Part shown: piece by piece, positions 23,862 to 33,700 of the stretch
Layout: every line of letters starts with the position of its first letter
Numbering within the stretch: position 1 is the first letter of the stretch
Origin: Cellulomonas soli
GTDB lineage: Bacteria; Actinomycetota; Actinomycetes; Actinomycetales; Cellulomonadaceae
Assembly (NCBI RefSeq): GCF_013409305.1
Contig: NZ_JACBZJ010000001.1
Span: 4,030,001-4,094,000 of the forward strand
Direction of reading: 5' to 3'
DNA: 64,000 nucleotides
Translations under genes and position numbers: made by a program
Notes under the pieces: generated by a model
What the model was told of the DNA's origin: nothing
Seen by the model: the letters and a program-made list of their open reading frames with translations, nothing else
Databases searched by the model: none

Positions 23862-24602
23862 TCAGGGCCGCCCGGCGACGTCCAGCGCCTGGGGCAGGGT
23901 GAAGGCGCCGGCGTACAGCGCCTTGCCGACGATCGCACCCTCCACGCCGACGGGGACGAGGGTGCGCAGCGCCGCGATGTCCTCCAGGCTCGAGACACCG
24001 CCCGAGGCGATGACCGGGGCGGCCGTGCGCTCGCACATCTGACGCAGCAGCTCGATGTTGGGACCGCGCAGCGTGCCGTCCTTGGTCACGTCGGTGACCA
24101 CGTATCGGGCGCAGCCGGCGTCCTCGAGCCGGGCGAGCACCTCCCACAGGTCGCCGCCCTCCTTCGTCCAGCCGCGGGCCGCCAGCGTCGTGCCCCGTAC
24201 GTCGAGGCCGACCGCGATCTGGTCGCGGTGGCTCGCGATGACCCGCGCGGTCCACTCCGGGTCCTCCAGGGCGGCCGTGCCGAGGTTGACCCGGGTGGCA
24301 CCGGTGGCCAGCGCCCGGGCGAGCGACTCGTCGTCCCGGATGCCACCGGACAGCTCGACCTTGACCCCCTTGCCCGCGAGGTCGGCCGTGACCTCTGCCA
24401 GCAGGGCGGCGTTCGAGCCCCGCCCGAACGCGGCGTCCAGGTCGACCAGGTGGATCCACTCGGCGCCGCCGGCGTACCAGTCGAGCGCGGCGGCCAGCGG
24501 GTCGCCGTAGCCGGTCTCGGACCCGGCCTCGCCCTGCACGAGTCGGACGGCCTGGCCGTCCGCGACGTCGACGGCGGGCAGCAGCTCGAGGCGATCGGTC
24601 AT
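23862..24602 (-). CDS. priA: PriA: bifunctional HisA / TrpF-type isomerase
   Basis: The 246-residue TIM barrel performs the HisA step (ProFAR isomerase) and, in Actinobacteria lacking trpF, the phosphoribosylanthranilate isomerase step of tryptophan synthesis. The catalytic Asp12 is in L-L-P-A-V-D-V, and the second Asp is in [15 protein letters not shown] and G-G-V-S phosphate-binding loops are present. Start at 24602 has AGGAG six bases upstream; a start 15 bases earlier would remove this spacing. The dual activity is assumed from phylum, not visible directly. Confidence 0.93.
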   Translation of the reverse strand: MTDRLELLPAVDVADGQAVRLVQGEAGSETGYGDPLAAALDWYAGGAEWIHLVDLDAAFGRGSNAALLAEVTADLAGKGVKVELSGGIRDDESLARALATGATRVNLGTAALEDPEWTARVIASHRDQIAVGLDVRGTTLAARGWTKEGGDLWEVLARLEDAGCARYVVTDVTKDGTLRGPNIELLRQMCERTAAPVIASGGVSSLEDIAALRTLVPVGVEGAIVGKALYAGAFTLPQALDVAGRP

Positions 24603-24647
24603 GGTGGTCTCCTGCACGTGGGTTCGTTCCTGCGGTGCGTGCCGGGG

Positions 24648-25295
24648 TCAGCGCAGCGTGCCGACCCAGTTGCGCAGCAGCTGGGCTCCGGCCTCGCCGG
24701 ACTTCTCGGGATGGAACTGCGTGGCCGCCAGCGGACCGTTCTCGACGGCGGCGACGAACCGTTCCCCGTGCTCGGCCCAGGTCACCAGCGGCGGGACCAG
24801 GCGGGGATCGTCGGGGGCAGCGTCGGTCAACGGGAACGAGCGGGCCGCGTAGGAGTGCACGAAGTAGAACCGCTCGTCACCGATGCCCTCGAACAGGACC
24901 GTGCCGGCCGGCGCCTCGACGGTCGCCCACCCCATGTGCGGGACCACCGGTGCCTGCAGGCGGTCGACCGTCCCGGGCCACTCCCCCAGCCCGTCGGCCC
25001 GAACGCCGTGCTCGACGCCCTCGGCGAACATGATCTGCATGCCGACGCAGATGCCCAGGACCGGCCGTCCTCCGGCGAGGCGCCTGTCGACGACCTGCCC
25101 CCCGCCGACCTCGCGCAGCCCGGCCATCACCGCGGCGAACGCCCCGACCCCCGGCACGACGAGCCCGTCGGCCTCCTGCGCGGCGGTCTTGTCGGCGGTC
25201 AGCTCGACCTGGGCGCCGACGCGCTCGAGCGCACGGACGGCCGAACGGACGTTGCCGAAGCCGTAGTCGAGGACGACGACGCGAGGCTGGGACAC
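24648..25295 (-). CDS. hisH: Imidazole glycerol phosphate synthase glutaminase subunit HisH
   Basis: The 215-residue class I glutamine amidotransferase feeds ammonia to HisF. The nucleophile Cys is in G-I-C-V-G-M-Q and the His-Glu pair in Q-F-H-P-E-K-S-G. The N terminus [13 protein letters not shown] is typical. The GTG at 25295 lies six bases after a TACCCT hexamer, so it may also be transcribed from its own leaderless promoter. hisF is not in view downstream, which is unusual because hisF often follows priA. Confidence 0.96.
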   Translation of the reverse strand: MSQPRVVVLDYGFGNVRSAVRALERVGAQVELTADKTAAQEADGLVVPGVGAFAAVMAGLREVGGGQVVDRRLAGGRPVLGICVGMQIMFAEGVEHGVRADGLGEWPGTVDRLQAPVVPHMGWATVEAPAGTVLFEGIGDERFYFVHSYAARSFPLTDAAPDDPRLVPPLVTWAEHGERFVAAVENGPLAATQFHPEKSGEAGAQLLRNWVGTLR

Positions 25296-25301
25296 CAGGT
25301 C

Positions 25302-25307
25302 AGGGTA
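25302..25307 (-). promoter_or_regulatory. Leaderless -10 box (TACCCT) for hisH
   Basis: TACCCT is followed by six bases and then the hisH GTG. No Shine-Dalgarno is present, which agrees with a leaderless mRNA. Confidence 0.5.
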
Positions 25308-25359
25308 CCCGGCTGCCTGCGACGGGCGCCGTCCCCGTCCAGCCCTGGGACGCTCGCGG

Positions 25360-26115
25360 TCAGCCCTTCGGCTTCTTCGTCACCGAGGTGAGCAGGCGCA
25401 TCGCGCGCCACCGGGACAGGCCGACGCTCGTGACGACCCCGTCGAGCTGGTCGACCGGCGCGTCGTGCAGCAACAGGTCCTCGAGCACCTGCGGCGCGTC
25501 CGAGAGCACCAGGCCCGAGGGCAGCTCCTCGACGAGCTCGCCGTTGCTCCACTGGGTGGCCGTGACACGTTCGGCCCGACGTTCGAGCAGCACCACCGGC
25601 AGGTCACGCAGCCGCTGGGAGACGGCCCGGGTGGCGGTCGCCGCGTCGGCGGGGTCCCGCAGCACCGCGATCGCGCCGATGGGTGAACCGACGGCGTCGA
25701 CATCGACCTTGGCGAGCGCGCACACGGCGGCGAGCGGCCCGGGGACCGCGACCTGCGTCACGACGAGCGCGACCGAGGGCACCTCTTGCGCGGTCAGTGC
25801 GCCCAGGTCGTCGGGGACGACGAACTCGGGCTCGGCGTCGGCAGCGCCCGCAGTGGGTTCGGACCCCTCAGGGTGCTGATCGCCCGAGTCAGCGGCGTCG
25901 CGCGCGGTGTCCGGCTCGCCGTGGGCCGTGGCGTCGGCCGTCGCCTCGGACCCTCGCGTCACCTCAGGCCCGTCGGTGTCTTCCGGATGCGCCCGCGGGC
26001 CCTGTGACTCGACAGCCGGCAGGGCGTCGAAGAGCGAGGACAGGTCGTCGGGGATCTCGATGCCCGCGAGCGCGTCCTGCTCGTCGTCGCGCTCGTCGGG
26101 CCCGATGCCCGTCAC
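25360..26115 (-). CDS. Unknown protein encoded within the his operon
   Basis: I do not recognise a family. The 251-residue product has an acidic, Asp/Glu/Ala/Pro-rich and probably disordered first part (about 1-100). An ordered C-terminal part with alternating hydrophobic strands follows ([34 protein letters not shown]), ending in basic T-K-K-P-K-G. There is no signal or membrane helix. The GTG at 26115 overlaps the hisB stop by GTGA, so it is translated with hisB; hisH starts 64 bp after its end. A role linked to histidine synthesis is suggested only by position. Confidence 0.7.
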   Translation of the reverse strand: MTGIGPDERDDEQDALAGIEIPDDLSSLFDALPAVESQGPRAHPEDTDGPEVTRGSEATADATAHGEPDTARDAADSGDQHPEGSEPTAGAADAEPEFVVPDDLGALTAQEVPSVALVVTQVAVPGPLAAVCALAKVDVDAVGSPIGAIAVLRDPADAATATRAVSQRLRDLPVVLLERRAERVTATQWSNGELVEELPSGLVLSDAPQVLEDLLLHDAPVDQLDGVVTSVGLSRWRAMRLLTSVTKKPKG

Positions 26116-26726
26116 AGTGCGCCCTTCGTCGACGGGATGCCGTCCACCCGCGGGTCGAGCGCGACGGCTGCCCGCAGCGCGCGGGCGAGCGCCTTGAACT
26201 GCGCCTCGACGATGTGGTGCGGGTCCCGGCCGGCCAGCACGCGCACGTGCACGGTGAACGCGGCGTGGTGCGCGATCGACTCGAGCACGTGCCGCGTGAG
26301 GGAGCCCGTGAAGTGCCCCCCGATCAGGTGGTACTCCTGCCCCTCGGGCTCACCGCTGTGCACCAGGTACGGGCGGCCGGACACGTCGACCACGGCCTGG
26401 GCGAGGGCCTCGTCGAGCGGGACCGTCGCGTCGCCGTAGCGGGCGATGCCGCGCTTGTCGCCGAGCGCGACGCGCAGCGCCTCGCCGATGACGATCGCGA
26501 CGTCCTCGACCGTGTGGTGCGCGTCGATGTGTGTGTCGCCCGTGGCACGCACGGTCAGGTCGATCAGGGAGTGCTTGCCCAGTGCGGTGAGCATGTGGTC
26601 GTAGAACGGCACCGTCGTCGAGATGTCCGTCCGACCCGTGCCGTCCAGGTCCAGCTCGACGAGCACGCTCGACTCGCTGGTCGCACGCTCGATGCGCGCC
26701 GTCCGCCGCTGCTGCTCGCCGCTCAC
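26112..26726 (-). CDS. hisB: Imidazoleglycerol-phosphate dehydratase HisB
   Basis: The 204-residue Mn-dependent dehydratase converts IGP to imidazole acetol phosphate. Metal-binding motifs are [18 protein letters not shown] and [11 protein letters not shown]. It is the monofunctional form without the HisN phosphatase domain. GTG at 26726 overlaps the hisC stop as GTGA. Confidence 0.97.
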   Translation of the reverse strand: MSGEQQRRTARIERATSESSVLVELDLDGTGRTDISTTVPFYDHMLTALGKHSLIDLTVRATGDTHIDAHHTVEDVAIVIGEALRVALGDKRGIARYGDATVPLDEALAQAVVDVSGRPYLVHSGEPEGQEYHLIGGHFTGSLTRHVLESIAHHAAFTVHVRVLAGRDPHHIVEAQFKALARALRAAVALDPRVDGIPSTKGAL

Positions 26727-27838
26727 AGTCCCGCCACCTCCACCAGGGCGTCCTTGAACGCCGCCGTCTCCTGCGGCGTGCCGACCGACACCCGCAGCCA
26801 TCCCTGCGGCCCGACCTCACGGATCAGCACCCCGCGGTCGAGCAGACCCTGCCAGACCGCGCGCCGGTCCGTGAACGTGCCGAAGAGCACGAAGTTGGCG
26901 TCCGAGTCCGCGACCTGCAGGCCGTGCGCACGCAACCATTCCACGAGCGCGTCGCGTTCGTCGCGCAGCGCGCCGACCTGGGCCATCAGCTCGGGTGCGT
27001 GCGCCAGCGCGGCGCGCGCCACCGCCTGCGTCACGGCGGACAGGTGGTAGGGCAGCCGCACGACGCGAAGCGCGTCCACGAAGGCCGGGGCAGTCGCGAG
27101 ATAACCCACCCGGGCGCCCGCGAGGCCGAAGGCCTTGGACATGGTCCGGCTCACGGCCAGGTGCGGGTGGTCGGCCAGCAGCTCGAGCGCGGAGGGCGTA
27201 CCTCGACGGCGGAACTCGCCGTACGCCTCGTCCACGACCACGACGCAGCCGCCGGGGACCTGCGCGGCAGCGTCGAGCACGGCGAGGACCGTCTCGCGCG
27301 CAAGTGCGGTCCCCGTCGGGTTGTTCGGGCTGGCCAGCAGGACGACGGACGGGTGGTGCTCGGCGATCGCCGCTCGCGCGACTCCGGCGTCGAGGCTGAA
27401 GTCGTCCTCGCGGCGGCCGGCCACCCACGCGGTCGACGTGTCGCGGGCGTACTCGGGGTACATCGAGTATGTCGGCGCGAAGGACAGCGCGGTGCGTCCC
27501 GGACCGCCGAACGCCTGCAGGACGTGCAGCATGATCTCGTTCGACCCGTTCGCGGCCCACACCTGCTCGGGAGCCACCGCGACACCCGACTCGGCGAGCA
27601 GGTAGGCGGCCAGGTCGGCCCGCAGCGCCGGGAAGTCCCGGTCCGGGTACCGGTTGAGGCCCGCGGCCGCCCGGGTCACGGCGTCGGCGATCGAGGCGAT
27701 GACCTGCGGGGACGGCGCGTAGGGGTTCTCGTTGACATTGAGCAGGTACGGCACGTCCAGCTGCGGGGCCCCGTACGGCTCGAGCCCCGCCAGCTCGGGA
27801 CGCAGCGGCAGCACGGGACGGGTGAGGTCGGCGGTCAC
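26723..27838 (-). CDS. hisC: Histidinol-phosphate aminotransferase HisC
   Basis: The 371-residue PLP enzyme makes L-histidinol phosphate. The PLP lysine lies in [16 protein letters not shown], and the substrate motif N-E-N-P-Y and A-S-P-N-N-P-T-G are present. The GTG start at 27838 is preceded by six bases and a TAGGAT box, so hisC is probably read from its own leaderless promoter as well as from hisD. Together with hisB it forms a GTGA-coupled pair. Confidence 0.96.
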   Translation of the reverse strand: MTADLTRPVLPLRPELAGLEPYGAPQLDVPYLLNVNENPYAPSPQVIASIADAVTRAAAGLNRYPDRDFPALRADLAAYLLAESGVAVAPEQVWAANGSNEIMLHVLQAFGGPGRTALSFAPTYSMYPEYARDTSTAWVAGRREDDFSLDAGVARAAIAEHHPSVVLLASPNNPTGTALARETVLAVLDAAAQVPGGCVVVVDEAYGEFRRRGTPSALELLADHPHLAVSRTMSKAFGLAGARVGYLATAPAFVDALRVVRLPYHLSAVTQAVARAALAHAPELMAQVGALRDERDALVEWLRAHGLQVADSDANFVLFGTFTDRRAVWQGLLDRGVLIREVGPQGWLRVSVGTPQETAAFKDALVEVAGL

Positions 27839-27844
27839 GTGCCG

Positions 27845-27850
27845 ATCCTA
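27845..27850 (-). promoter_or_regulatory. Leaderless -10 box (TAGGAT) for hisC
   Basis: TAGGAT, six bases, then GTG. It lies in the 143-bp hisD-hisC gap, otherwise empty. Confidence 0.6.
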
Positions 27851-27981
27851 GGTTCGTCGGGCGACCCCGCGCCGTCGCCGCTCACGTCCCGGTCAGGTCG
27901 CGCCGGTTCCGGTCGGCTCACCCCGCGGGCACACGTGCCGACGTCACACGGCGGGCCGCTGTCCCGACCGCGCACGTGCGC

Positions 27982-29304
27982 TCAGAAGCGCGCCCGGACC
28001 GCCTCGCCGTGCGCGGGCAGCCCCTCGGCGTCGGCGAGCGCGACGATCCTGCCCGCGACCGCGGCCAGGGCGTCCGCGTCGTACTCGACGACCTGGACCG
28101 CGCGCACGAACGAGTGCACACCGAGCCCGGACGTGAAGTGCGAGCACCCGCCGGTGGGCAGCACGTGGTTGGACCCGGCCATGTAGTCGCCCAACGACAC
28201 GGGCGAGTACGGACCGACGAAGATCGCACCGGCGCTCGTCACACGTTCGGCCACGGCTGCGGCGTCGGCCGTCTGGATCTCCAGGTGCTCGGCGCCGTAG
28301 GCGTTGACGACGGCCAGGCCTGCCTCGAGGTCGTCGACGAGCACGATCGCGGACTGCCGACCGGCCAACGAGGTCTGCACGCGTGCGCTGTGCCGGGTGG
28401 CCGCGGCGCGGTCGACGAGCTTGGCCTCGACCGCGCCGACGAGCTCGACCGACGGGGTGACCAGCACGGACGCCGCGAGAGGGTCGTGCTCGGCCTGCGA
28501 GACGAGGTCGGCGGCGACGTGGTCGGCGTCGGCGGTGCCGTCGGCGAGGATCGCGATCTCGGTCGGTCCGGCCTCGGAGTCGATGCCGACGACCCCGCGC
28601 ACGAGACGCTTGGCCGCCGTGACGTACACGTTCCCGGGGCCGGTGATGACGTCGACCGGCTCGCACAGGGTCTCGCCGTCGACGTCCTCGCTGCCGACCG
28701 CGCCGTAGGCGAGCATCGCGATCGCCTGCGCCCCGCCGGCCGCGTAGACCTCGTCGACCCCGAGCAGCGCGCACGTGGCGAGGACGACCGCGTCGGGCAG
28801 GCCGCCGTTCGCCCGCTGAGGCGGCGACGTGACGGCGAGCGCACCCACGCCGGCCTCCTGCGCGGCGACCACGTTCATCACGACCGACGAGGGGTACACG
28901 GCGAGCCCGCCGGGCACGTACAGCCCGACGCGTCGCACCGGGATCCACCGCTGGCGGACCTGCGCACCGGGCGCGACCTGGACCGTGAAGTCGGCGGGCT
29001 TCTGCGCGCGGTGCACCTGGCGCACGCGTCGGATCGTCTCCTCCAGCGCGGCGCGCACCTGCGGGTCGAGGGCGTCGACCGCGGCCTGGACCTGCGCGGC
29101 CGGCACCCGCACGTGTGCGGGGCGCACACCGTCGAAGCGCTCGGACAGGTCCCGCAGGGCCGCGGCCCCGCGCGCGTGCACGTCGGCGAGGATCGGGGCG
29201 ACGACGTCGGCGGCGTGCTCGACGTCGACCTCGGCTCGGGGCAGCTCGGCGAGCAGCTCTCGGCGGGACAGCGTGCGACCGCGCAGGTCGATGCGGGAGA
29301 TCAC
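27982..29304 (-). CDS. hisD: Histidinol dehydrogenase HisD
   Basis: The 440-residue zinc enzyme oxidises L-histidinol to histidine in two NAD-dependent steps. Signatures include [13 protein letters not shown], the [12 protein letters not shown] loop, S-Q-A-E-H-D-P with catalytic residues, and the C-terminal [12 protein letters not shown] at 29304 follows TAGACT by six bases and has no Shine-Dalgarno, so the his transcript probably starts leaderless at this codon. First gene of the his series, divergent from the S4-domain gene. Confidence 0.97.
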   Translation of the reverse strand: MISRIDLRGRTLSRRELLAELPRAEVDVEHAADVVAPILADVHARGAAALRDLSERFDGVRPAHVRVPAAQVQAAVDALDPQVRAALEETIRRVRQVHRAQKPADFTVQVAPGAQVRQRWIPVRRVGLYVPGGLAVYPSSVVMNVVAAQEAGVGALAVTSPPQRANGGLPDAVVLATCALLGVDEVYAAGGAQAIAMLAYGAVGSEDVDGETLCEPVDVITGPGNVYVTAAKRLVRGVVGIDSEAGPTEIAILADGTADADHVAADLVSQAEHDPLAASVLVTPSVELVGAVEAKLVDRAAATRHSARVQTSLAGRQSAIVLVDDLEAGLAVVNAYGAEHLEIQTADAAAVAERVTSAGAIFVGPYSPVSLGDYMAGSNHVLPTGGCSHFTSGLGVHSFVRAVQVVEYDADALAAVAGRIVALADAEGLPAHGEAVRARF

Positions 29305-29310
29305 ACGAGG

Positions 29311-29316
29311 AGTCTA
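29311..29316 (-). promoter_or_regulatory. Leaderless -10 box (TAGACT) for hisD
   Basis: TAGACT-CCTCGT-GTG. The same hexamer and spacing occur before lspA (TAGACT-CCTGCG-GTG). Confidence 0.6.
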
Positions 29317-29377
29317 GGCGCGCGGGATGACGCGCACCGTCCGCGTCCGGCGTCCGTCGCCCTGGCAGGATGGTCCC

Positions 29378-29596
29378 GTGACCATCGTGCCGATCTCTGA
29401 CGACTCCATCCGCCTCGGGCAGTTCCTCAAGCTCGCCGGGCTGGCCGACTCGGGGGCCGATGCGCGGGCGCTGCTCGAGGCGGGCGAGGTGCGAGTCAAC
29501 GGCGAACCCGACAGCCGCCGCGGCCGCCAGCTCCGCAAGGGCGACGTGGTGGAGGTCGACGACCCCCGCGGGTCGAACTCCGCCGCGGTGGGCTGA
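29378..29596 (+). CDS. Small S4-domain RNA-binding protein (YaaA/RqcP-like)
   Basis: The 72-residue protein is essentially a single S4 fold: I-R-L-G-Q-F-L-K-L-A-G-L-A-D-S-G-A-D-A-R-A-L-L-E-A-G, then V-R-V-N-G-E and R-R-G-R-Q-L-R-K-G-D-V-V-E-V. Such small proteins bind RNA, in some cases on the ribosome. GTG at 29378 is chosen because the S4 fold begins shortly after it; it has AGGA seven bases upstream and a CAGGAT hexamer six bases upstream. It is divergent from hisD. Confidence 0.82.
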   Translation: MTIVPISDDSIRLGQFLKLAGLADSGADARALLEAGEVRVNGEPDSRRGRQLRKGDVVEVDDPRGSNSAAVG

Positions 29597-29652
29597 CCCG
29601 GACCCCTGCACGTCCGAGCCTCCGGGACGCCCGGGGCTCGGCGTACTGCGCA

Positions 29653-30240
29653 TCAGTCCGGTGCGGCGGCGGCCCGGTACGCGGGGATGAGCTCGGTGAA
29701 CCGTGCGTCCCAGTCGCGGATCGCGATGCCCGCGAGGTGGTCGGCGAGCTGGTCCAACGACGTGTGCCAGCCCGCGCCGTAGCCGACGGCCTGAGCGGTC
29801 TCGAGGCGCGTGTGCACGAGGACGAGCACCGCGCGCTCCCCCACGTCGCTCGCCGGTGCCGGCTCGACCCGGACCTCGACCTCACTCGGCCGCTCACCCG
29901 GGAAGCACCACTCGACGGCGAACGACCGCGGCGGGTCGCACGACTGCACGACGCCGGTGGCGTTCTGGTCGGAGGCGGAGTCGTCGGCGCCCATGCGCAG
30001 CTCGAACCGGCCGCCCGGGACGAGGTCGCCGTAGACGGGCCCGAGCCAGCGGGCCAGCCGACCCGGCTTCGTCACGGCGTCCCAGAGGTCCGCCGGATCG
30101 GTCGGGTACCCGCGGCGGAAGGTCACGGACGCGGAACCGTCCAGTCGCAGCGCGCCGAGCACAGTGCCCGCCGTGCGGCCATCGGGCGCGATGCCGCGCG
30201 TCGCCGGGTCGTTCGTGCTCGTGCCGTCCATCGTCATCAT
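29653..30240 (-). CDS. SRPBCC/AHSA1-domain protein
   Basis: The 195-residue protein has an AHSA1-like START-fold domain (about 40-160): R-R-G-Y-P-T-D-P-A-D-L-W-D-A-V-T-K-P-G-R-L-A-R-W-L-G-P, then G-G-R-F-E-L-R-M. These proteins bind small hydrophobic ligands; the ligand here is unknown. It overlaps the ArsR-type gene by ATGA, and such ArsR-AHSA1 pairs are widespread. Several ATGs cluster at the start; 30240 is the coupled one with GAGAGG upstream. Confidence 0.85.
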   Translation of the reverse strand: MMTMDGTSTNDPATRGIAPDGRTAGTVLGALRLDGSASVTFRRGYPTDPADLWDAVTKPGRLARWLGPVYGDLVPGGRFELRMGADDSASDQNATGVVQSCDPPRSFAVEWCFPGERPSEVEVRVEPAPASDVGERAVLVLVHTRLETAQAVGYGAGWHTSLDQLADHLAGIAIRDWDARFTELIPAYRAAAAPD

Positions 30241-30617
30241 GTCCGCCTCTCGATGTCGCCGTCACGGTCCGCGGCGGTCACCGGGGCCGCCCCACTCCGT
30301 CCCCTGTGCCCTCGCGCGACCTCGGTGCCCAGGGCGTCGAGCCGCTGGTCCCAGAACCGCCGGACGCCGTCGAGCCAGGCCTGCATGTCGTCGAGCGCCT
30401 CCGGTCGGACGGCGTACAGCCGTCGGGCGCCGTCGACCTCGGCGGCGACGAGTCCCGCCTCGCGCAGCACGCGCAGGTGCCGGGACGCGGCGGGCTGGCT
30501 GATGCCGAAGTCGGCACCGACCGCGGCGGCGAGCTCACCCGCCGACCGCGAGCCGTCGGCGAGCAGCTCCACGAGCCGCCGCCGCACGGGATCTCCCAAC
30601 GCGTCCATCGCCTGCAC
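30237..30617 (-). CDS. ArsR-family transcriptional regulator
   Basis: The 126-residue winged-helix protein shows A-L-G-D-P-V-R-R-R-L-V-E-L-L-A-D-G, the recognition helix S-Q-P-A-A-S-R-H-L-R-V-L-R-E-A-G-L-V and the wing R-R-L-Y-A-V-R-P-E-A-L. No metal-site cysteines are present, so it is probably not an arsenic sensor. The GTG at 30617 or the ATG at 30608 could be the start. An AT-rich stretch with TATATA (about 30640-30646) upstream is the likely promoter and operator. It is coupled to the SRPBCC gene. Confidence 0.88.
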   Translation of the reverse strand: MQAMDALGDPVRRRLVELLADGSRSAGELAAAVGADFGISQPAASRHLRVLREAGLVAAEVDGARRLYAVRPEALDDMQAWLDGVRRFWDQRLDALGTEVARGHRGRSGAAPVTAADRDGDIERRT

Positions 30618-30668
30618 GATCCGATGTTTCCACTGCGGGTTATATAGCGCAAGGCTTAAGTGAGGTGG

Positions 30669-30779
30669 ATGCTCTCCGTCGTCGCGTGCGCCGACGCCCG
30701 CCTGGAGCGCCAGGTCGTGCGGGATGCCGTCGTCGAGCTCGACCTGCCCGCCGGCGTGCAGCGGTACGGCGTCCCCTGA
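30669..30779 (+). CDS. Possible 36-residue peptide
   Basis: A short frame begins at ATG 30669 directly after GAGGTGG and ends at TGA 30779, with the G/C third positions expected of coding DNA here (reading M-L-S-V-V-A-C-A-D-A-R-L-E-R-Q). It has no recognisable domain. It may be a small protein, a remnant of a lost gene, or chance. It faces the dnaE stop 10 bp away. Confidence 0.25.
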   Translation: MLSVVACADARLERQVVRDAVVELDLPAGVQRYGVP

Positions 30780-30788
30780 GGGACCCGC

Positions 30789-33700
30789 TCAGGCGGACTG
30801 CAGGCAGCTCGGGCCGAGCAGCGCCTTGAGGTCGCCGAACAGCGACGGTGAGCGTTCCACCCGCAGGCCGTCCTCCAGCCGCATCACCGTGGCTCGCCCC
30901 GGCTGGGTCAGCCGCAGGTGCACCTCGGTCACGCCCGGGTGCGTCGAGAGCACCTCGCGCAGCCGCTCCACGACGGGCGGCGTGCACCGCCCGACCGCGA
31001 GCGAAACGACGACAGGGGCGTCCGCACCCTGCGAGACGTCCGGCAGCGAGACCTCCATCGCCTGCAGCTGCATCTGGTCGTCCCGTCGGCGCACCCGTCC
31101 GCGGATCACCACGACCGCGTCCTCGGCGAGGACCGTGGAGTACGCCAGGTAGGTCTCGCCGAAGAACATGACCTCGACGCCGCCCTCCATGTCCTCGATC
31201 GTCACGGCGGCCCACGGGTTGCCCTGCTTCGACATCTTGCGCTGAAGCGACGTGATCAGCCCGGCCACCACGACCGTCGAACCGTCCGGGCGGGCCTCGT
31301 CGGCGTTGAGCGTCGCGATCGAGACGTCGGCCGCGGCCGACAGCACGTGCTCGAGCCCGGACAGCGGGTGGTCGGAGACGTACAGGCCGAGCATCTCGCG
31401 CTCGAACTGCAGCCGTTGCTTCTTGTCCCAGTCCGGCAGGTCCGGGATCGTGACCGCGAACCCGGTGGCCTGGTCGTCCCCGCCCATGAGGTCGGCGAAC
31501 AGGTCGAACTGACCCTCCGCCTCCTTGCGCTTGACGCCGATGACGGAGTCGACCGCCTGCTCGTGCACCAGCAGCAGGGCCCGACGCGGGTGCCCGAGGG
31601 AGTCGAACGCGCCGGCCTTGATGAGCGACTCGATGGTCCGCTTGTTGCAGACCACCGCCGGGACCTTGTCGAGGAAGTCGGTGAAGGACGTGAACGCACC
31701 CTTCTCCTCACGGGTGCGCACGATCGCGTCGACCACGTTCGCGCCGACGTTGCGCACCGCGGTGAGCCCGAACCGGATGTCGACGCCGACCGCGGTGAAC
31801 AACGCCGACGAGGAGTTCACGTCCGGCGGGAGCACGGTGATCCCCATGCGACGGCACTCGCCCAGGTACAGCGCGGACTTGTCCTTGTCGTCGCCGACCG
31901 AGGTCAGCAGGCCCGCCATGTACTCGGTCGGGTAGTTGGCCTTGAGGAAGGCCGTCCAGTACGAGACCACGCCGTAGCCGGCGGAGTGCGCCTTGTTGAA
32001 GGCGTAGCCGGCGAACGGGACGAGCGTGTCCCACACGGCCTGGATCGCGGCCTTGGAGTACCCGCGCTCGTTCATGCCCTTCTCGAAGGGCACGAACTCC
32101 TTGTCGAGGATCTCCTTCTTCTTCTTGCCCATGGCCCGGCGCAGCAGGTCGGCCTGGCCGAGGGAGTAGCCGGCGAGCACCTGGGCGGCCTTCTGCACCT
32201 GCTCCTGGTACACGATCAGGCCGTAGGTGCCGTCCAGGACCTCGGCCAGCGGGGTCTCGAGCTCGGGGTGGATCGGCGTGATCGGCTGCAGCCCGTTCTT
32301 GCGCAGCGCGTAGTTCGTGTGCGAGTTCATGCCCATGGGGCCGGGCCGGTACAGCGCGATGACGGCCGAGATGTCCTCGAAGTTGTCGGGGCGCATCTGG
32401 CGCAGCAGGGCACGCATGGGCCCGCCGTCGAGCTGGAACACACCGAGCGTGTCACCGCGGGCGAGCAGCTCGTAGGTGGGCAGGTCGTCGAGCGGGATGT
32501 CCTCGAGCTCGATCGGTTCCTTGTCGTTGGCGACGATGTTGCGCAGCGCGTCGTCGAGGATCGTCAGGTTGCGCAGCCCGAGGAAGTCCATCTTGATCAG
32601 GCCGAGGCCCTCGGACGTCGGGTAGTCGAACTGCGTGATGACCGCGCCGTCCTGCGGCCGCTTCATGATCGGGATGATGTCGATCAACGGCTCGCTCGAC
32701 ATGATGACGCCGGCCGCGTGCACGCCCCACTGGCGCTTGAGGTTCTCCAGCCCGCGCGCCGTCTCCAGCACGCGCTGCGCCTCGGGGTCGGCCGCGACGA
32801 CCTGACGGAACTCCTCGGCCTCGGCGTACCGCGGGTGCTCCGGGTCGTACATGCCCGACAGCGGGATGTCCTTGCCCATCACGGGCGGAGGCATCGCCTT
32901 GGTGAGCTTCTCCCCCATGGCGAACGGGAACCCGAGCACGCGTGAGGAGTCCTTGAGCGCCTGCTTGGCCTTGATGGTGCCGTACGTGACGATCTGCGCG
33001 ACCCGGTCGTCGCCGTACTTCTCGGTGACGTACCGGATGACCTCGCCGCGCCTGCGCTCGTCGAAGTCGACGTCGACATCGGGCCAGGACACGCGCTCGG
33101 GGTTGAGGAACCGCTCGAAGATCAGCCCGTGCTTCAAGGGGTCCAGCTCGGTGATGCCCATGGCGTACGACGCCATCGAACCGGCGGCAGATCCTCGGCC
33201 GGGCCCGACGCGGATGCCCTGCTCCCGGGCCCAGCCGATGAAGTCGGCCACGACGAGGAAGTAGCCGGAGAACCCGAGCTGGACGATGACGTCCGTCTCG
33301 TAGACCGCCTGCGCGCGCACGTCGTCGGGCACCTGGCCCTTGTAGCGCTTCTGCAGGCCGCGCTCGACCTCCTTGATGAACCAGGAGTTCTCGTCCTCGC
33401 CGTCCGGCACCGGGAAGCGGGGCATGTAGTTGGCGCCGGTCGGGAACTCGACCTGGCAGCGCTCGGCGATCAGCAGCGTGTTGTCGCAGGCCTCGGGCAG
33501 CTCGGCCCAGGTGCGCCGCATCTCCTCGGCCGACTTCACGTAGTAGCCGTCGCCACCGAACGCGAACCGCGACCCGCCCTGGTCGTACGTCGGCTCGTCG
33601 AGCGACGACCCCGACTGCACCGCCAGCAGCACCTCGTGGGCGTGCGCGTCCTCCTTGCGCGTGTAGTGCAGGTCGTTGGTGGCCACCAGGGGCGCACCGA

